Part shown: in pieces, positions 1 to 9,527 of the stretch
Layout: every line of letters starts with the position of its first letter
How positions within the stretch are numbered: the stretch's first letter is position 1
Source of the DNA: TMED69 sp036130055
Lineage (GTDB): Bacteria > Pseudomonadota > Gammaproteobacteria > Ga0077536
Assembly: GCA_036130055.1 (NCBI GenBank)
Contig: JAYYOR010000014.1
Span: forward strand, 1 to 64,000
DNA: 64,000 bases
Reading direction: 5' to 3'
The notes under the pieces: model-generated
What the model was told of the DNA's origin: nothing
The model's database searches: none
What the model saw: the letters and a program-made list of their open reading frames with translations, nothing else
Made by a program: the position numbers and the translations under genes

Positions 1-480
1 TTACGTAGATATTTATGGTTAGGCAATAAGCATGTGTTACCCATTAACGGTGAAATCGAAACCCGTGCAAAAAAAGCTTATGATGGTTCGCATATCTATA
101 ATGAAAGCTTCGTAAATCAGGCCGATAATATCAGAGAAGGGTTCCCTCGGTTAATCAATTATGCAATGAAAAACTTTGATTATGATATTGAATCTATCGA
201 AAAACTAGAAAACTTTATTTTATATTTAAAGTCAAATAATGTTACCGTTACATTAATACTGTCACCGTACCATCCTAAACTTTATCAACTTATGAGGACT
301 CAGAAGCCAAAATTTTTAGAGATAGAGGCTTGGTACAGAGAGTTCGCGAAAAGAAATGATATTCGTATTATTGGTACATATGACGGAAATACTATGGGAT
401 GTAAAGAAAACGAGTTCTATGATGGTATGCATCCTAAAAAATCATGCATGCAAAAATTATTTTTAGACGTAAATAAGTAA
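1..480 (+). CDS. C-terminal part of a probable SGNH/GDSL-like hydrolase (cut by window edge)
   Basis: The reading frame is open from base 1, so only the C-terminal 159 codons are visible; the GTG at 34 is just the first internal start-like codon. Near the end is an Asp-Gly-Met-His-Pro motif (DGMHP), which resembles the Asp-x-x-His block V of SGNH hydrolases, and a beta-strand-like stretch (VTLILSPYHP) lies before it. The block I serine motif would be upstream of the window. Proteins of this look occur in polysaccharide loci, which fits the neighbouring glycan genes. The substrate is unknown and the family call is an inference from the C-terminal motif only. Confidence 0.5.
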   Translation, partial: LRRYLWLGNKHVLPINGEIETRAKKAYDGSHIYNESFVNQADNIREGFPRLINYAMKNFDYDIESIEKLENFILYLKSNNVTVTLILSPYHPKLYQLMRTQKPKFLEIEAWYREFAKRNDIRIIGTYDGNTMGCKENEFYDGMHPKKSCMQKLFLDVNK

Positions 481-540
481 ATGTTACGACAGTCAAAATT
501 TAGCAAACAATAGCTTCCGTAAGTTGTTAAAAAGATATAG

Positions 541-572
541 GCAAAATAAACAAAGTCAGCCGTTTAGGGCTG
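541..572 (-). terminator. Possible rho-independent terminator of rfaH
   Basis: A 5-bp stem (CAGCC at 557-561 with GGCTG at 568-572) lies about 45 bases past the rfaH stop codon. Read on the minus strand it is followed by a T-rich but interrupted tract (541-556). The stem is short, so this is a weak call. Confidence 0.35.
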
Positions 573-617
573 CTAAAAAAAAATGCTATATAAAGTGGAT
601 GTAAGTAACACTTTAGG

Positions 618-1118
618 CTATCGAATCTGACAAATCCCAGCCTCAAGTTCCACTCGCTGTAATTTACCAAGAAATTGAAACAACAATATTACACGCTCTT
701 GATCAGAAGCCAGCACTTTTGCAGAAACACCTTTAAATGGACCACTCGAAACAACAACCTCATCACCAGTTTTAAAAGGATTAAGCCCATCACTCGCAGC
801 TTTTAGTTTGACTCCAAGCTGCCGTAACTCATTAATCAATTTATCACTGGCCTTAGCGGGCTGCGCCCCGAAACACACTAATCGACTTACACCTCGAGTT
901 GATTTTACAGGAGATATAGATTGTTCGATACTAGAGGGTCGTACAAACAGGTAACGAGGGAACATCGCAGATTGTACTTTTTGCCAAGTATTACAACGAC
1001 GTCGTAACTCAACCCAAATTGGGAAAAACACATCAAACCCCTGTCGTTTTAAGTTTGTCTCCGTCTGAATTTCCATTCTTGGTTTGGTCATAACAATAAA
1101 CCAGCTTGAATTAATCAT
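618..1118 (-). CDS. rfaH: Transcription antitermination factor RfaH (NusG family)
   Basis: This is a 166-residue NusG-like protein: an N-terminal NGN domain (WFIVMTKPRME at the start, then FPIW and FPRYLFV near residue 50) and a C-terminal KOW-type segment around residues 110-145 (FKTGDEVVVSSGPFKG). The length and the Ser-Trp-Phe start match RfaH better than NusG. RfaH binds RNA polymerase paused at an ops element and suppresses termination in long surface-polysaccharide operons. A near-consensus ops lies at 4908-4919, just before the large glycan operon, which strongly supports the call. On the minus strand an AAGGAA purine stretch precedes the ATG. The gene is transcribed away from the operon. 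Confidence 0.9.
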   Translation of the reverse strand: MINSSWFIVMTKPRMEIQTETNLKRQGFDVFFPIWVELRRRCNTWQKVQSAMFPRYLFVRPSSIEQSISPVKSTRGVSRLVCFGAQPAKASDKLINELRQLGVKLKAASDGLNPFKTGDEVVVSSGPFKGVSAKVLASDQERVILLFQFLGKLQRVELEAGICQIR

Positions 1119-1482
1119 GGCCTACAATTCCTTATGTCGAAACCCAATAAATAATTGACAACTATGAAAATTTACACGAAAAGTTACAAAAAGTCATGTC
1201 TATATAAGGATATTAATCTAGATCAACTTCAGTAATCTAATTATTTCGATTCTTGAAAGACGCTTTTTCACTAAGAATCCGGTCGACCGAACTTTTTAGG
1301 TCCAAGAACACTATACTTTTTAATTCTTTCCTCACCTTATAAAGCGGTCCGCAGTTAGAAACTTTATTGCTGATTTAATCTGTTTTCGTAAATCGCAGAG
1401 AAGCACTTATGAAAATTCTTTTATATACCCACTTAATTAGATGAAAATCTTCTCAATCATCGACAATAAAAAAATTTTTCCG
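1119..1482. other. Intergenic region between rfaH and the ABC transporter gene
   Basis: There is no plausible gene in these 364 bases. The region must hold the rfaH promoter on the minus strand and the end of the ABC transporter transcript. A perfect 10-bp palindrome (CGGTCGACCG, 1280-1289) is present, but I see no convincing terminator or promoter motif. Confidence 0.4.
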
Positions 1483-3199
1483 TTATCTAATGTTTTTTAG
1501 TTTTCCTTCATCTAACTCTACGACTCGATTACAACTTTTAATCGTTGAAAGCCGATGCGCAATCACTATTATAGTTCTAACACCTTTTAGATTTTCAATA
1601 GCATAGACAATTTCTTTCTCTGTTTCGCCATCGAGCGCACTTGTAGCTTCATCAAAAACTAAGATTGGAGAATCATGGTAAAGTGCTCTAGCGATCCCAA
1701 ATCTTTGCTTTTGGCCTCCGGAAAGACGAACTCCGCGCTCTCCTAGTTTCGTATTTAATCCCTCTGCCAATGAAGATACAAATTCTTCAAGTTGTGATTC
1801 CATAATAACTTGATTCAATTTGTCATCGTCTATTTCATTTTCTGTGCAACCGAAGGCAATGTTTTTTCGAATGCTTTCGTCAAGTAAAAAAATATCTTGC
1901 TGAACATAACCAACTTTCTTTTGCCATGAATATAAATCATTATAGATATCGACCCCGTCTGTATAAATTTTACCTGACTGAGGCTTTAACAAACCTAAAA
2001 AAATATCTGCAAATGTGCTTTTACCCGCACCACTCTTGCCAACAACACCGATGCTTTCTCCCTTTTGAATATTGAAAGAAACATCGGACAGGGCAAAATC
2101 GACGGAATTTGGATATTTATAGCAAATGTTCTTTACTTCGATATTTTTTTCAAACGACAATCGTTTATAATTATTCTTGGCATAATCATCTGTATTCCGA
2201 AACAAGCCTAACGGATTCGAAAGTGCCTCTAAAACGGGTTCTGCAAACTTCAAAGAATTACTGGCCGAAAGTATTCGATTAGCCGACGGAAGCAATTTAA
2301 ATGCAGCTAAAGTGAAAGCACTTAAAGTAGGAATTACCTGAGCAACATTGCCCTTAGTAATAGCAAATCCATAGACAAAGATAGATAGAATGATTACGCT
2401 TATTGTTTCAAGATATATTCTGGGTAATTGTCCAATCCAAAACTGCTTACCAGAAAAAAAAAGCAGACTTCAAATTTTGTTGACAAAAACTTTCAACAAA
2501 ATAATCAGTTTTATTCAGCACCTTAGCGTCTTTGATTCCGCCTAAGGCTTCTTGAGATTTTTGTATGACAAAACCATCTGCTTTTTGTCGGGCTCGACCT
2601 AATTCGGTTGAGTAGCCAGCCAGAACTTTTTGAAAAATAAAGGACAATGGAATAACTGTTGCCATTACGAATAGCGTGCCCAAAGGTTCTAGCCATATTA
2701 AGAAAATAACTATTGAGAGCATCATAAAACCTTCCGTAAGTATTGTAAGCAATGGTATCAACGCAAAGCTAGCCAATTGGTTAGACTCGATAGTAAGGTT
2801 TCTGATAAGTTGCGCCGAATTATTCTCTAAGTGAAACTCATATTGAGCAGACATATAACTTTCCATAAGGTTATTACTGATTTCAGCTTTAGTATTGAAC
2901 GTGTAGCGACCAAATAACCACAATAAAAAAGAGAGATAAAGTCCTTTAATCACGTAAACAGAGGCAAAAATAGTTAGACACAAAATAATAACTTCCTCTT
3001 GATTCAGTGAGCCAATATTCCTAAAATCTAACCCAATCAAACTCTCATCAGTATTAGAAATCAACTCCAGCAACGGAATTACTAATCCAACGCCTAATAC
3101 TTCAAAACCGGCTCCTATAATCATCAAAACAATAATCATTGGAATCTGTCTGACTCGGGTTCTGGGCAATAAATTATAGATTTTTTTTAGGATTTTCAT
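1483..3199 (-). pseudogene. PglK/MsbA-like ABC flippase, split by one frameshift in an A9 run
   Basis: Two reading frames together make one ABC exporter. The first (3199 down to 2447) encodes the membrane domain, with a hydrophobic N-terminus (GAGFEVLGVGLVIPLLELIS). The second (from about 2440 to 1483) encodes the rest of the membrane domain and the ATPase: Walker A GKSGAGKST, signature LSGGQKQR, Walker B ILVFDEATSALD and the H-loop AHRLST. The break lies in a run of nine A on the plus strand (2454-2462). Removing one base joins the frames into a 571-residue protein of normal length. PglK-type proteins flip lipid-linked oligosaccharides, so a role in exporting the local glycan is likely. The cause may be a real mutation, a phase-variable or slippery tract, or a sequencing error. 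Confidence 0.8.
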
Positions 3200-3486
3200 C
3201 TAATCCACTATCCTTGTTTACTTAGTTTACCTCTGACATAGTTATTATCAAAGACGTGCTAGTTTAGCCTTCAGGCCGGTTGAAACAACTAAATCAATCG
3301 ACCAAAATTTTTTGTTGTTTCGATGGTTTATTATGACCAACTTCGGTTCAATACTAAAAACACTAAATGGAGCTAATTAATTTTACTAAATTTTATCTGG
3401 ACTGATAAAATTATATCAGGTAAATAACCCACAGCACACCTACCCCTTTTTGAGAAATTAATTTGTTTTGTTTACTATAAAACTCA

Positions 3487-4478
3487 TTAATAATATTTCG
3501 AAATTTCCTCTACAAACTTATCATTGTTTTTTGCTAATTCATGGTTTCGATATATAGAAGGAGGCAAACTATACCTTGTCCGAAAAAATAAATTTATAAA
3601 ATTATTTTGCATTAAGTTGCGCCAACTTATTAAATGAAGAATTTTATTAATTACTCGGGGAATAAAATTTAAAATTTTTTCTTTAACGTTTAAATTTTTG
3701 TAAGGCTTTACGATATGATTCTTTTTCAACATCAAGGCACGCTCATAAACTCTAGCATCACTACCTCTAATTTCTAAAGATAATTTTCGTAATAAGCGTG
3801 ATCTAAGGAATGTAAGATTCATTGCTTGTTGAGAATATGCTCTGTTCATTTTTTCCCAAATTCTAATTTCCGACACAACTGGGCATGTTCGATAGGTGTT
3901 AAGTCAAAAATATCACGTAAAAAGCTCAATTCTTTCAAATCAGATAGCGACACGAAAATTATTTTTTTAAATCGTTCTCGGTAGATACCTTCTAAAATTC
4001 GAAGATCATAGGAGTCCACGTCAAACCAACTAGATTCATATTCTGAAAAAAAAGGTTTTACAGCATCATAGTTCTTAGCATTTAAAAAGAAATTTTCCGC
4101 ATGTCGCACATTCCCCTCATGGATGGTTTGTTGATATACACTACGAAGGAATGACTCTGTTTTTCTAACGGTTATTATAATTGTCGCATCGGGCCTAAAT
4201 AACTCTAGGTTTTCGTCAGCATTTCGTCTCCAGCTTCTTGGGTTCCAGCCTACTAAGCTTTCTCGACTTATAAAGTGGTTCTGCTCCGCGAGGCACTTCT
4301 TCAAAATTCTAAGATTTTCCTCCTCGAGGAACCCAAGTTTAAACAAATCAATATAGCGTATTAGGTTGGAAGCATTAAAGATCACTTTAGGACGAATTTT
4401 AGGTATTTCAGAAAAGACATATTTTTGCAGACTAGTAGTTGCGGTTTTTACGCGCCCCACATGAACTATATTTGCCAT
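3487..4478 (-). pseudogene. Sulfotransferase-like protein, split by one frameshift in an A6 run
   Basis: The first frame (4478-3846, 210 residues) begins with a P-loop-like 5'-phosphosulfate motif (GRVKTATTSLQKY, residues 8-20) and has a central ITVRKTESFLRSVYQQ segment resembling the 3'-phosphate-binding region of PAPS sulfotransferases. The second frame (3876-3487) continues with NRAYSQQAMNLTFLRSRLLR, as expected for the C-terminal part. Adding one base to the six-T run at 3849-3854 (A6 on the coding strand) fuses them into a 330-residue protein. It would transfer sulfate from PAPS to a glycan or similar acceptor. The family call is moderate. The ATG at 4478 begins the P-loop region as expected. 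About 290 bases with no clear gene separate it from the ABC gene downstream. Confidence 0.65.
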
Positions 4479-5045
4479 TTTTATTCCTAGAACACATACA
4501 TTAATAAAAAAAAATTTACGGTATCAGCGACACAACTAGTTTGTCAAATCAGAGGGTTTTTTGTGCTAACAATTGAAAATTAAACAAAAAAATTTATATG
4601 GCTTGAAGAAACCAGTTCTCTTGATGAGAAGCTTTTTAAAATCATACAAACAAAAAACGGAGCAACCTCATGAATATGTTATCGATATCTTCATAATAAT
4701 GGCCAAAAACTAGATGACCCACTAAATTCTTGGTAAAAAGAGGTACTATATCTGATTTTTATAAAATAAAACCTTCAAAAAGCTAAGGTTTTCATTGTAA
4801 AATGTGTGATTGAGAATTTTTAGCGCCTGATTTTAGGGAAGCACTTATTTAGCTCTACCAACAACGCTAGAAACAGTTAAATGTGTTTGCAGGTAAACTC
4901 AAACACTAGCGGTAGCGTGGCCATGTTAAAAATATCGGCTTATCCAAAATACAGAATGCACATAGACTTAACTAATACTGTAGCATCATTATCTTTTATC
5001 GGAAATATCAAAATCTTTAGACATAACTAGATCTATAATATAATT
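4479..5045 (+). promoter_or_regulatory. Long untranslated leader/promoter region of the glycan operon
   Basis: These 567 bases carry no credible gene and separate the divergent sulfotransferase gene from manC. A possible sigma-70 promoter is TTGAAA with a 16-base spacer to TATATG near 4570-4600, but this is tentative. The ops element lies about 125 bases before manC, where a JUMPstart region is expected in RfaH-dependent operons. Confidence 0.5.
4908..4919 (+). promoter_or_regulatory. ops element (RfaH recruitment site)
   Basis: The sequence AGCGGTAGCGTG matches the E. coli ops consensus GGCGGTAGCGTG at 11 of 12 positions, including the core GCGGTAGC that forms the hairpin read by RfaH. It lies in the leader of the plus-strand glycan operon, on the correct strand, 127 bases before the manC start, and rfaH itself is encoded 3.8 kb away. 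Confidence 0.85.
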
Positions 5046-6461
5046 ATGACCATGATCCAGCCGATAATTTTGTGTGGCGGTAGCGGCACTCGCCTTTGGC
5101 CTCTCAGTCGAAAAAGTCTCCCAAAACAATTTGTACCGCTTATTAATGGTAAAAGCCTATTGCAAATCACTTTTGAACGAATTTCAAAACTAACTAAAGG
5201 TCAACCGGTATGGACAGTTGCTAACGACGAACATCGTTTCCTTGTATGTGATGCGGCAGATGCTGCCGGAGTTTCTATCAAGTGTATATTAGAGCCGATT
5301 GGTCGGAATACAGCCGCTGCTATGGCGGCTGCGGCACTAAATTTCTCATCTGATGAACTTTTGCTTTTCTTGCCAGCAGATCACTACATACCCGACGTTG
5401 ACCTTTTTATACAAACAGTTGAATCCGGATTAGCCCCTTCGGTTGAAGGAGCACTGGTCACCTTTGGAATTTCACCTAGTAGACCCCACACAGGTTATGG
5501 TTATATACAAGTTGATGACACTGAAGACGATGTCAAGCCGGTTTCACGATTTGTGGAAAAACCGGATCAAACCACCGCACTATCTTATTTTAGTTCTGGG
5601 AACTTTTTCTGGAACGCAGGTATATTTCTCGTAAAAGCTGGGGTTTTAATTGATGGACTCTCAAAACATGCCTCCGACATATTGATAGCGAGTCAGCGAG
5701 CGGTAGAAAAACAGAACGTTAATGGGGATTTTATTCATCTAGACAAACAATCATTTTCAAATTGTCGAGCACAGTCCATTGACTACGCTGTACTCGAAAA
5801 ACACTCCAATGTAAAAATGATTCCATTTCGAGGGGTGTGGTCCGATGTTGGAAGCTGGAACGCTGTTGCTGAACTAACCGAAACTGATGCTAATAACAAT
5901 CGAGTTGTCGGCAACGGTAGAACCTACAATGCCACATCTACTTATATCAATGCACCTCATCGCCCAGTAATCGCATTGGGCACAGAAGAACTTTTTATTG
6001 TAGATACTAAAGATGCTGTTTTAGTAGCCGCCAATAGTCACGCAGAACAAGTCAAAGACATTGTTGCAGAGCTAGAGCAACAAAAAGTTGTACAAGCGAC
6101 AGAGCATCGTCACGCGACACGACCTTGGGGAGAGTACGATGCAATCGACGAAGGTCATAGATTTAAGGTAAAACGGATTACAGTAAAACCAGGTGCGAGT
6201 CTAAGCCTCCAACTTCATCATCATCGCGCCGAACACTGGATAGTTGTAAAAGGAACAGCGAAGGTAACATGCGAAGACAAAACCTTTTTGCTTTCCGAAA
6301 ATCAATCCACTTATATTCCTATTCGGAGCAAACATAGACTGGAAAACCCCGGTGCAATACCTTTGGAAATGATCGAAGTTCAGTCTGGAAGTTACCTCGG
6401 CGAGGACGATATAGAACGCTTTGACGACCAATATGGTCGCATAAGTAAATCGAAACATTAA
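5046..6461 (+). CDS. manC: Mannose-1-phosphate guanylyltransferase / mannose-6-phosphate isomerase
   Basis: At 471 residues this has the length of bifunctional type II enzymes. The N-terminal nucleotidyltransferase domain has the GGSGTRLWP signature (residues 11-19) and FVEKP near 168. The C-terminal cupin has the metal-binding LQLHHHRAEHW segment near residue 390, typical of the isomerase half. It makes GDP-mannose from mannose-1-phosphate in the cytoplasm, the precursor for Gmd and Fcl, which follow directly. It is the first gene after the ops-bearing leader. The start could be the ATG at 5046 or at 5052; no strong Shine-Dalgarno motif separates them. Confidence 0.95.
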   Translation: MTMIQPIILCGGSGTRLWPLSRKSLPKQFVPLINGKSLLQITFERISKLTKGQPVWTVANDEHRFLVCDAADAAGVSIKCILEPIGRNTAAAMAAAALNFSSDELLLFLPADHYIPDVDLFIQTVESGLAPSVEGALVTFGISPSRPHTGYGYIQVDDTEDDVKPVSRFVEKPDQTTALSYFSSGNFFWNAGIFLVKAGVLIDGLSKHASDILIASQRAVEKQNVNGDFIHLDKQSFSNCRAQSIDYAVLEKHSNVKMIPFRGVWSDVGSWNAVAELTETDANNNRVVGNGRTYNATSTYINAPHRPVIALGTEELFIVDTKDAVLVAANSHAEQVKDIVAELEQQKVVQATEHRHATRPWGEYDAIDEGHRFKVKRITVKPGASLSLQLHHHRAEHWIVVKGTAKVTCEDKTFLLSENQSTYIPIRSKHRLENPGAIPLEMIEVQSGSYLGEDDIERFDDQYGRISKSKH

Positions 6462-6478
6462 TAATAACAAGAAATATA

Positions 6479-7558
6479 ATGAAAAAAGCACTTATTACAG
6501 GAGTAACTGGCCAGGATGGAGCTTATCTTGCTGAGCTTTTGCTTGAAAAAGGTTATGAGGTTCATGGTATAAAACGACGCTCTTCATTGTTCAATACTGA
6601 TCGTATCGACCATCTCTATCAAGACCCACATCATGTAAATCGTAATTTTATTTTGCACCACGGTGACTTAACGGATTCAAGCTCATTGATACGAATAATC
6701 CAGCGGGTGCAACCTGATGAAATTTACAACCTTGCTGCTCAAAGTCACGTTGCTGTAAGTTTCGAGGAACCAGAATATACAGCTAATTCTGATGCGCTTG
6801 GCGCACTACGAATACTTGAGGCAATTCGTATACTAGAACTTGAGAGGAAAACGCGTTTCTATCAAGCTAGCACCTCTGAACTCTTCGGCCTCGTACAAGA
6901 AGTCCCTCAGAAGGAAACGACACCATTCTATCCCCGCAGCCCCTATGCTGTTGCCAAGCTCTACGCTTATTGGATTACAATAAATTATCGTGAAGCTTAC
7001 AACATGTATGCTTGTAATGGAATTCTATTCAACCACGAATCGCCAGTTCGTGGCGAGACATTTGTTACCCGCAAAATCACAAGAGCCTTAGCTCGCATAA
7101 AACTCGGACTTCAAGATTGTCTTTATCTTGGAAATCTTAATGCAAAGCGAGATTGGGGGCACGCTAAAGATTATGTTGAAATGCAATGGTTGATGCTTCA
7201 GCAAGATAAACCTGAGGATTTTGTAATTGCAAGTGGTGAGCAACATAGCGTGCGAGATTTTATCAATGCGGCAGCTAAAGAACTGAATCTGGAGATTAAT
7301 TGGCATGGCCAAGGAAGCAATGAGATAGGCACATTAGACGGCCGCGAGGTTATTAAGGTAGATCCTCGCTACTTTCGACCTACTGAAGTTGAAAATCTAC
7401 TTGGAGATTCTAGCAAAGCTAAGAAAAAGTTAGGCTGGTATCCCAAAATTAGTTTTACGGAGCTTGTTGCCGAAATGGTTCGTTACGATCTCAAATCAGC
7501 GGAACGTGACGAATTAATAAAACGGCATGGTTACACACCTCTTTCATATAACGAATGA
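6479..7558 (+). CDS. gmd: GDP-mannose 4,6-dehydratase
   Basis: This is an extended short-chain dehydrogenase of 359 residues. It has the NADP-binding motif GVTGQDGAYLAE at residues 7-18, the family hallmark GIKRRSS near residue 30, the catalytic STSE near 130 and YAVAK near 156. It converts GDP-D-mannose to GDP-4-keto-6-deoxy-D-mannose. It follows manC by 17 bases and overlaps fcl by four bases (ATGA), so the three are translated as one unit for GDP-L-fucose. Confidence 0.96.
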   Translation: MKKALITGVTGQDGAYLAELLLEKGYEVHGIKRRSSLFNTDRIDHLYQDPHHVNRNFILHHGDLTDSSSLIRIIQRVQPDEIYNLAAQSHVAVSFEEPEYTANSDALGALRILEAIRILELERKTRFYQASTSELFGLVQEVPQKETTPFYPRSPYAVAKLYAYWITINYREAYNMYACNGILFNHESPVRGETFVTRKITRALARIKLGLQDCLYLGNLNAKRDWGHAKDYVEMQWLMLQQDKPEDFVIASGEQHSVRDFINAAAKELNLEINWHGQGSNEIGTLDGREVIKVDPRYFRPTEVENLLGDSSKAKKKLGWYPKISFTELVAEMVRYDLKSAERDELIKRHGYTPLSYNE

Positions 7559-8541
7559 AAGACGAGATGAGCAAACCAAAAATCTATGTTGCGGGCCACG
7601 GAGGAATGGTAGGCTCAGCTATAATAAGGATACTAAGAAATCAAGATCAATTTAGAATCATAACCCGAACTCATGCGGAGTTAGATCTTACCAATCAATC
7701 TTCCGTTGAAAAATTTTTTAACAAAGAGAAACCAAAACAGGTTTACCTTGCAGCCGCAAAAGTTGGTGGCATCCACGCCAATAATACATACCCAGCGGAC
7801 TTTATCTACCAAAACTTGATGATAGAGGCAAACGTTATACACTCAGCATTTCGAAATGAAGTAAAAAAACTACTTTTTCTAGGTTCTAGCTGCATATACC
7901 CAAAACTCGCAACACAACCCTTGCAAGAAGAAGCACTTCTTACGGGAAAACTCGAGCCGACTAATGAACCATATGCTATAGCTAAAATCACTGGAATAAA
8001 ACTTTGCGAGAGCTACAACCGTCAATACGGCACTAGCCATGAAATTGACTATCGCAGTGTAATGCCTACAAATTTATATGGGCCGGGCGATAATTATCAT
8101 CCTAATAATTCGCATGTTATTCCAGGGCTCATTAGACGATTTCATGAAGCTAAAATCAATGGGGCTAAAAATGTCAAAGTCTGGGGCACTGGTAAACCAA
8201 AGAGAGAGTTTTTATTTGTTGACGATATGGCGCTTGCTTGCGTTCATATCATGAATCTAGAAAAAAAGATATATCAAAAATACACAGCGCCTGTGTGTAG
8301 TCATCTTAACGTAGGCGTCGGTCATGATATAACAATTTGTGAACTAGCAAATGTCATAAAAGAAGTAGTCGAATATCATGGCCACATTGTTTTTGATGAC
8401 TCACAGCCCGATGGGACTCCTCGTAAACTTATGGATAGCTCGAAAATTAATATGCTTAATTGGCAACCCAAAACCCATCTTAGAGAGGGACTAAAAAAAG
8501 CATATAAAGATTTTTTAGAACAAAACGATCAAAACTCATGA
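7555..8541 (+). CDS. fcl: GDP-L-fucose synthase
   Basis: This 328-residue protein is a 3,5-epimerase/4-reductase that converts GDP-4-keto-6-deoxymannose to GDP-L-fucose. The NADPH-binding motif is GHGGMVGSA (residues 14-22). The catalytic SSCIYP (near 106) and YAIAK (near 140) are present. The ATG at 7555 overlaps the gmd stop; an internal ATG at 7567 (MSKPKIYV) fits the usual family N-terminus equally well. The last bases overlap the next gene. Confidence 0.95.
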   Translation: MKDEMSKPKIYVAGHGGMVGSAIIRILRNQDQFRIITRTHAELDLTNQSSVEKFFNKEKPKQVYLAAAKVGGIHANNTYPADFIYQNLMIEANVIHSAFRNEVKKLLFLGSSCIYPKLATQPLQEEALLTGKLEPTNEPYAIAKITGIKLCESYNRQYGTSHEIDYRSVMPTNLYGPGDNYHPNNSHVIPGLIRRFHEAKINGAKNVKVWGTGKPKREFLFVDDMALACVHIMNLEKKIYQKYTAPVCSHLNVGVGHDITICELANVIKEVVEYHGHIVFDDSQPDGTPRKLMDSSKINMLNWQPKTHLREGLKKAYKDFLEQNDQNS

Positions 8542-9527
8542 GAAATAACGAAATAATCTTAATAACAGGAGCCGATGGATTTATAGGTTCACACTTAGCA
8601 GAAATTGCTGTTCAAAAAGGATTCAAGGTACGAGCACTATGTCAATACAACTCTTTCTCAAGCTGGGGTTGGCTGGATAATTCCCCTTATAACGTGGATA
8701 TGGAAATTATAATGGGAGATATCCGTGACCCAAACCAAATGAGAAAACTTGTTAAAAATACAGACATGATTTTCCACTTAGCTGCCCTAATAGCCATTCC
8801 ATATTCTTATCAAGCGACGAAAAGTTATATTGATACGAATATCCAAGGTACCCTCAATGTAATTGAAGCAGCAAGAGATGAAAATGTAAGTAAGGTCATT
8901 CAGACCTCCACAAGTGAGGTCTATGGGACCGCTCGCTATACTCCTATTGATGAAGCTCATCCATTACAAGCGCAGTCCCCCTATTCAGCTACAAAGATTT
9001 CGGCAGACGCTCTAGTTACTAGTTTCTATAATAGTTTTAAACTTCCAGCCATCATAGCGAGACCTTTTAATACTTTTGGGCCACGTCAGTCTGCCCGAGC
9101 AGTTATTCCAACTGTTATAACGCAACTTCTGAATGGCGTAACGACATTGAAACTAGGCAGCATTTACCCAAAAAGGGATTTTAATTTTGTTCAGGACACC
9201 TGCAACGGGATTCTTGCTCTTGCCAACTGTGAAAACGCCATTGGCAAAACAGTAAATATAGGCTCTGGAAATGAAATTTCAATTGAAAATACTGTTAAGA
9301 CGATTGCCAAACTGATGCAGATTGATGTTGAAATTGAATGTGAAGAACAACGTTTGCGTCCCGAAAACAGCGAGGTTGATCGCCTTCTATGTGACAATAG
9401 TTTAATAAAAGAGCTAACCGGTTATATGCCACAGTTCACGTTTGAAGAAGGTCTAATTAAAACTATAGATTGGTTGCGCAAACCAGAAACACTAGCACAC
9501 TACAAGGCGGATATATACAATGTATAA
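8538..9527 (+). CDS. LegB-like NAD-dependent nucleotide-sugar 4,6-dehydratase
   Basis: This is an extended SDR of 329 residues with GADGFIGSH (residues 10-18), catalytic TSEVYG near 123 and YSATK near 149. The segment ALCQYNSFSSWGWLD is, as I recall the family, typical of LegB, the GDP-GlcNAc 4,6-dehydratase of legionaminic acid synthesis. The next gene is a PtmE-like nucleotidyltransferase and a NeuB-type synthase lies 3 kb on, which supports a nonulosonate role. It overlaps both neighbours by a few bases. The substrate is inferred; a UDP-sugar dehydratase is the alternative. Confidence 0.8.
   Translation: MRNNEIILITGADGFIGSHLAEIAVQKGFKVRALCQYNSFSSWGWLDNSPYNVDMEIIMGDIRDPNQMRKLVKNTDMIFHLAALIAIPYSYQATKSYIDTNIQGTLNVIEAARDENVSKVIQTSTSEVYGTARYTPIDEAHPLQAQSPYSATKISADALVTSFYNSFKLPAIIARPFNTFGPRQSARAVIPTVITQLLNGVTTLKLGSIYPKRDFNFVQDTCNGILALANCENAIGKTVNIGSGNEISIENTVKTIAKLMQIDVEIECEEQRLRPENSEVDRLLCDNSLIKELTGYMPQFTFEEGLIKTIDWLRKPETLAHYKADIYNV

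Noticed and set aside
3282..3321. Terminator from the GAAACAAC/GTTGTTTC inverted repeat
   Set aside because: The T-run lies in the loop, not after the stem, on either strand.
5076..5087. Second ops-like sequence GGCGGTAGCGGC inside manC
   Set aside because: It matches 10 of 12 bases but encodes the obligatory GGSG nucleotide-binding loop, so the match is explained by coding; the leader site is better placed.
6201..6491. 96-codon minus-strand frame across the manC-gmd junction
   Set aside because: It is antisense to two well-supported genes and has no recognisable motif.
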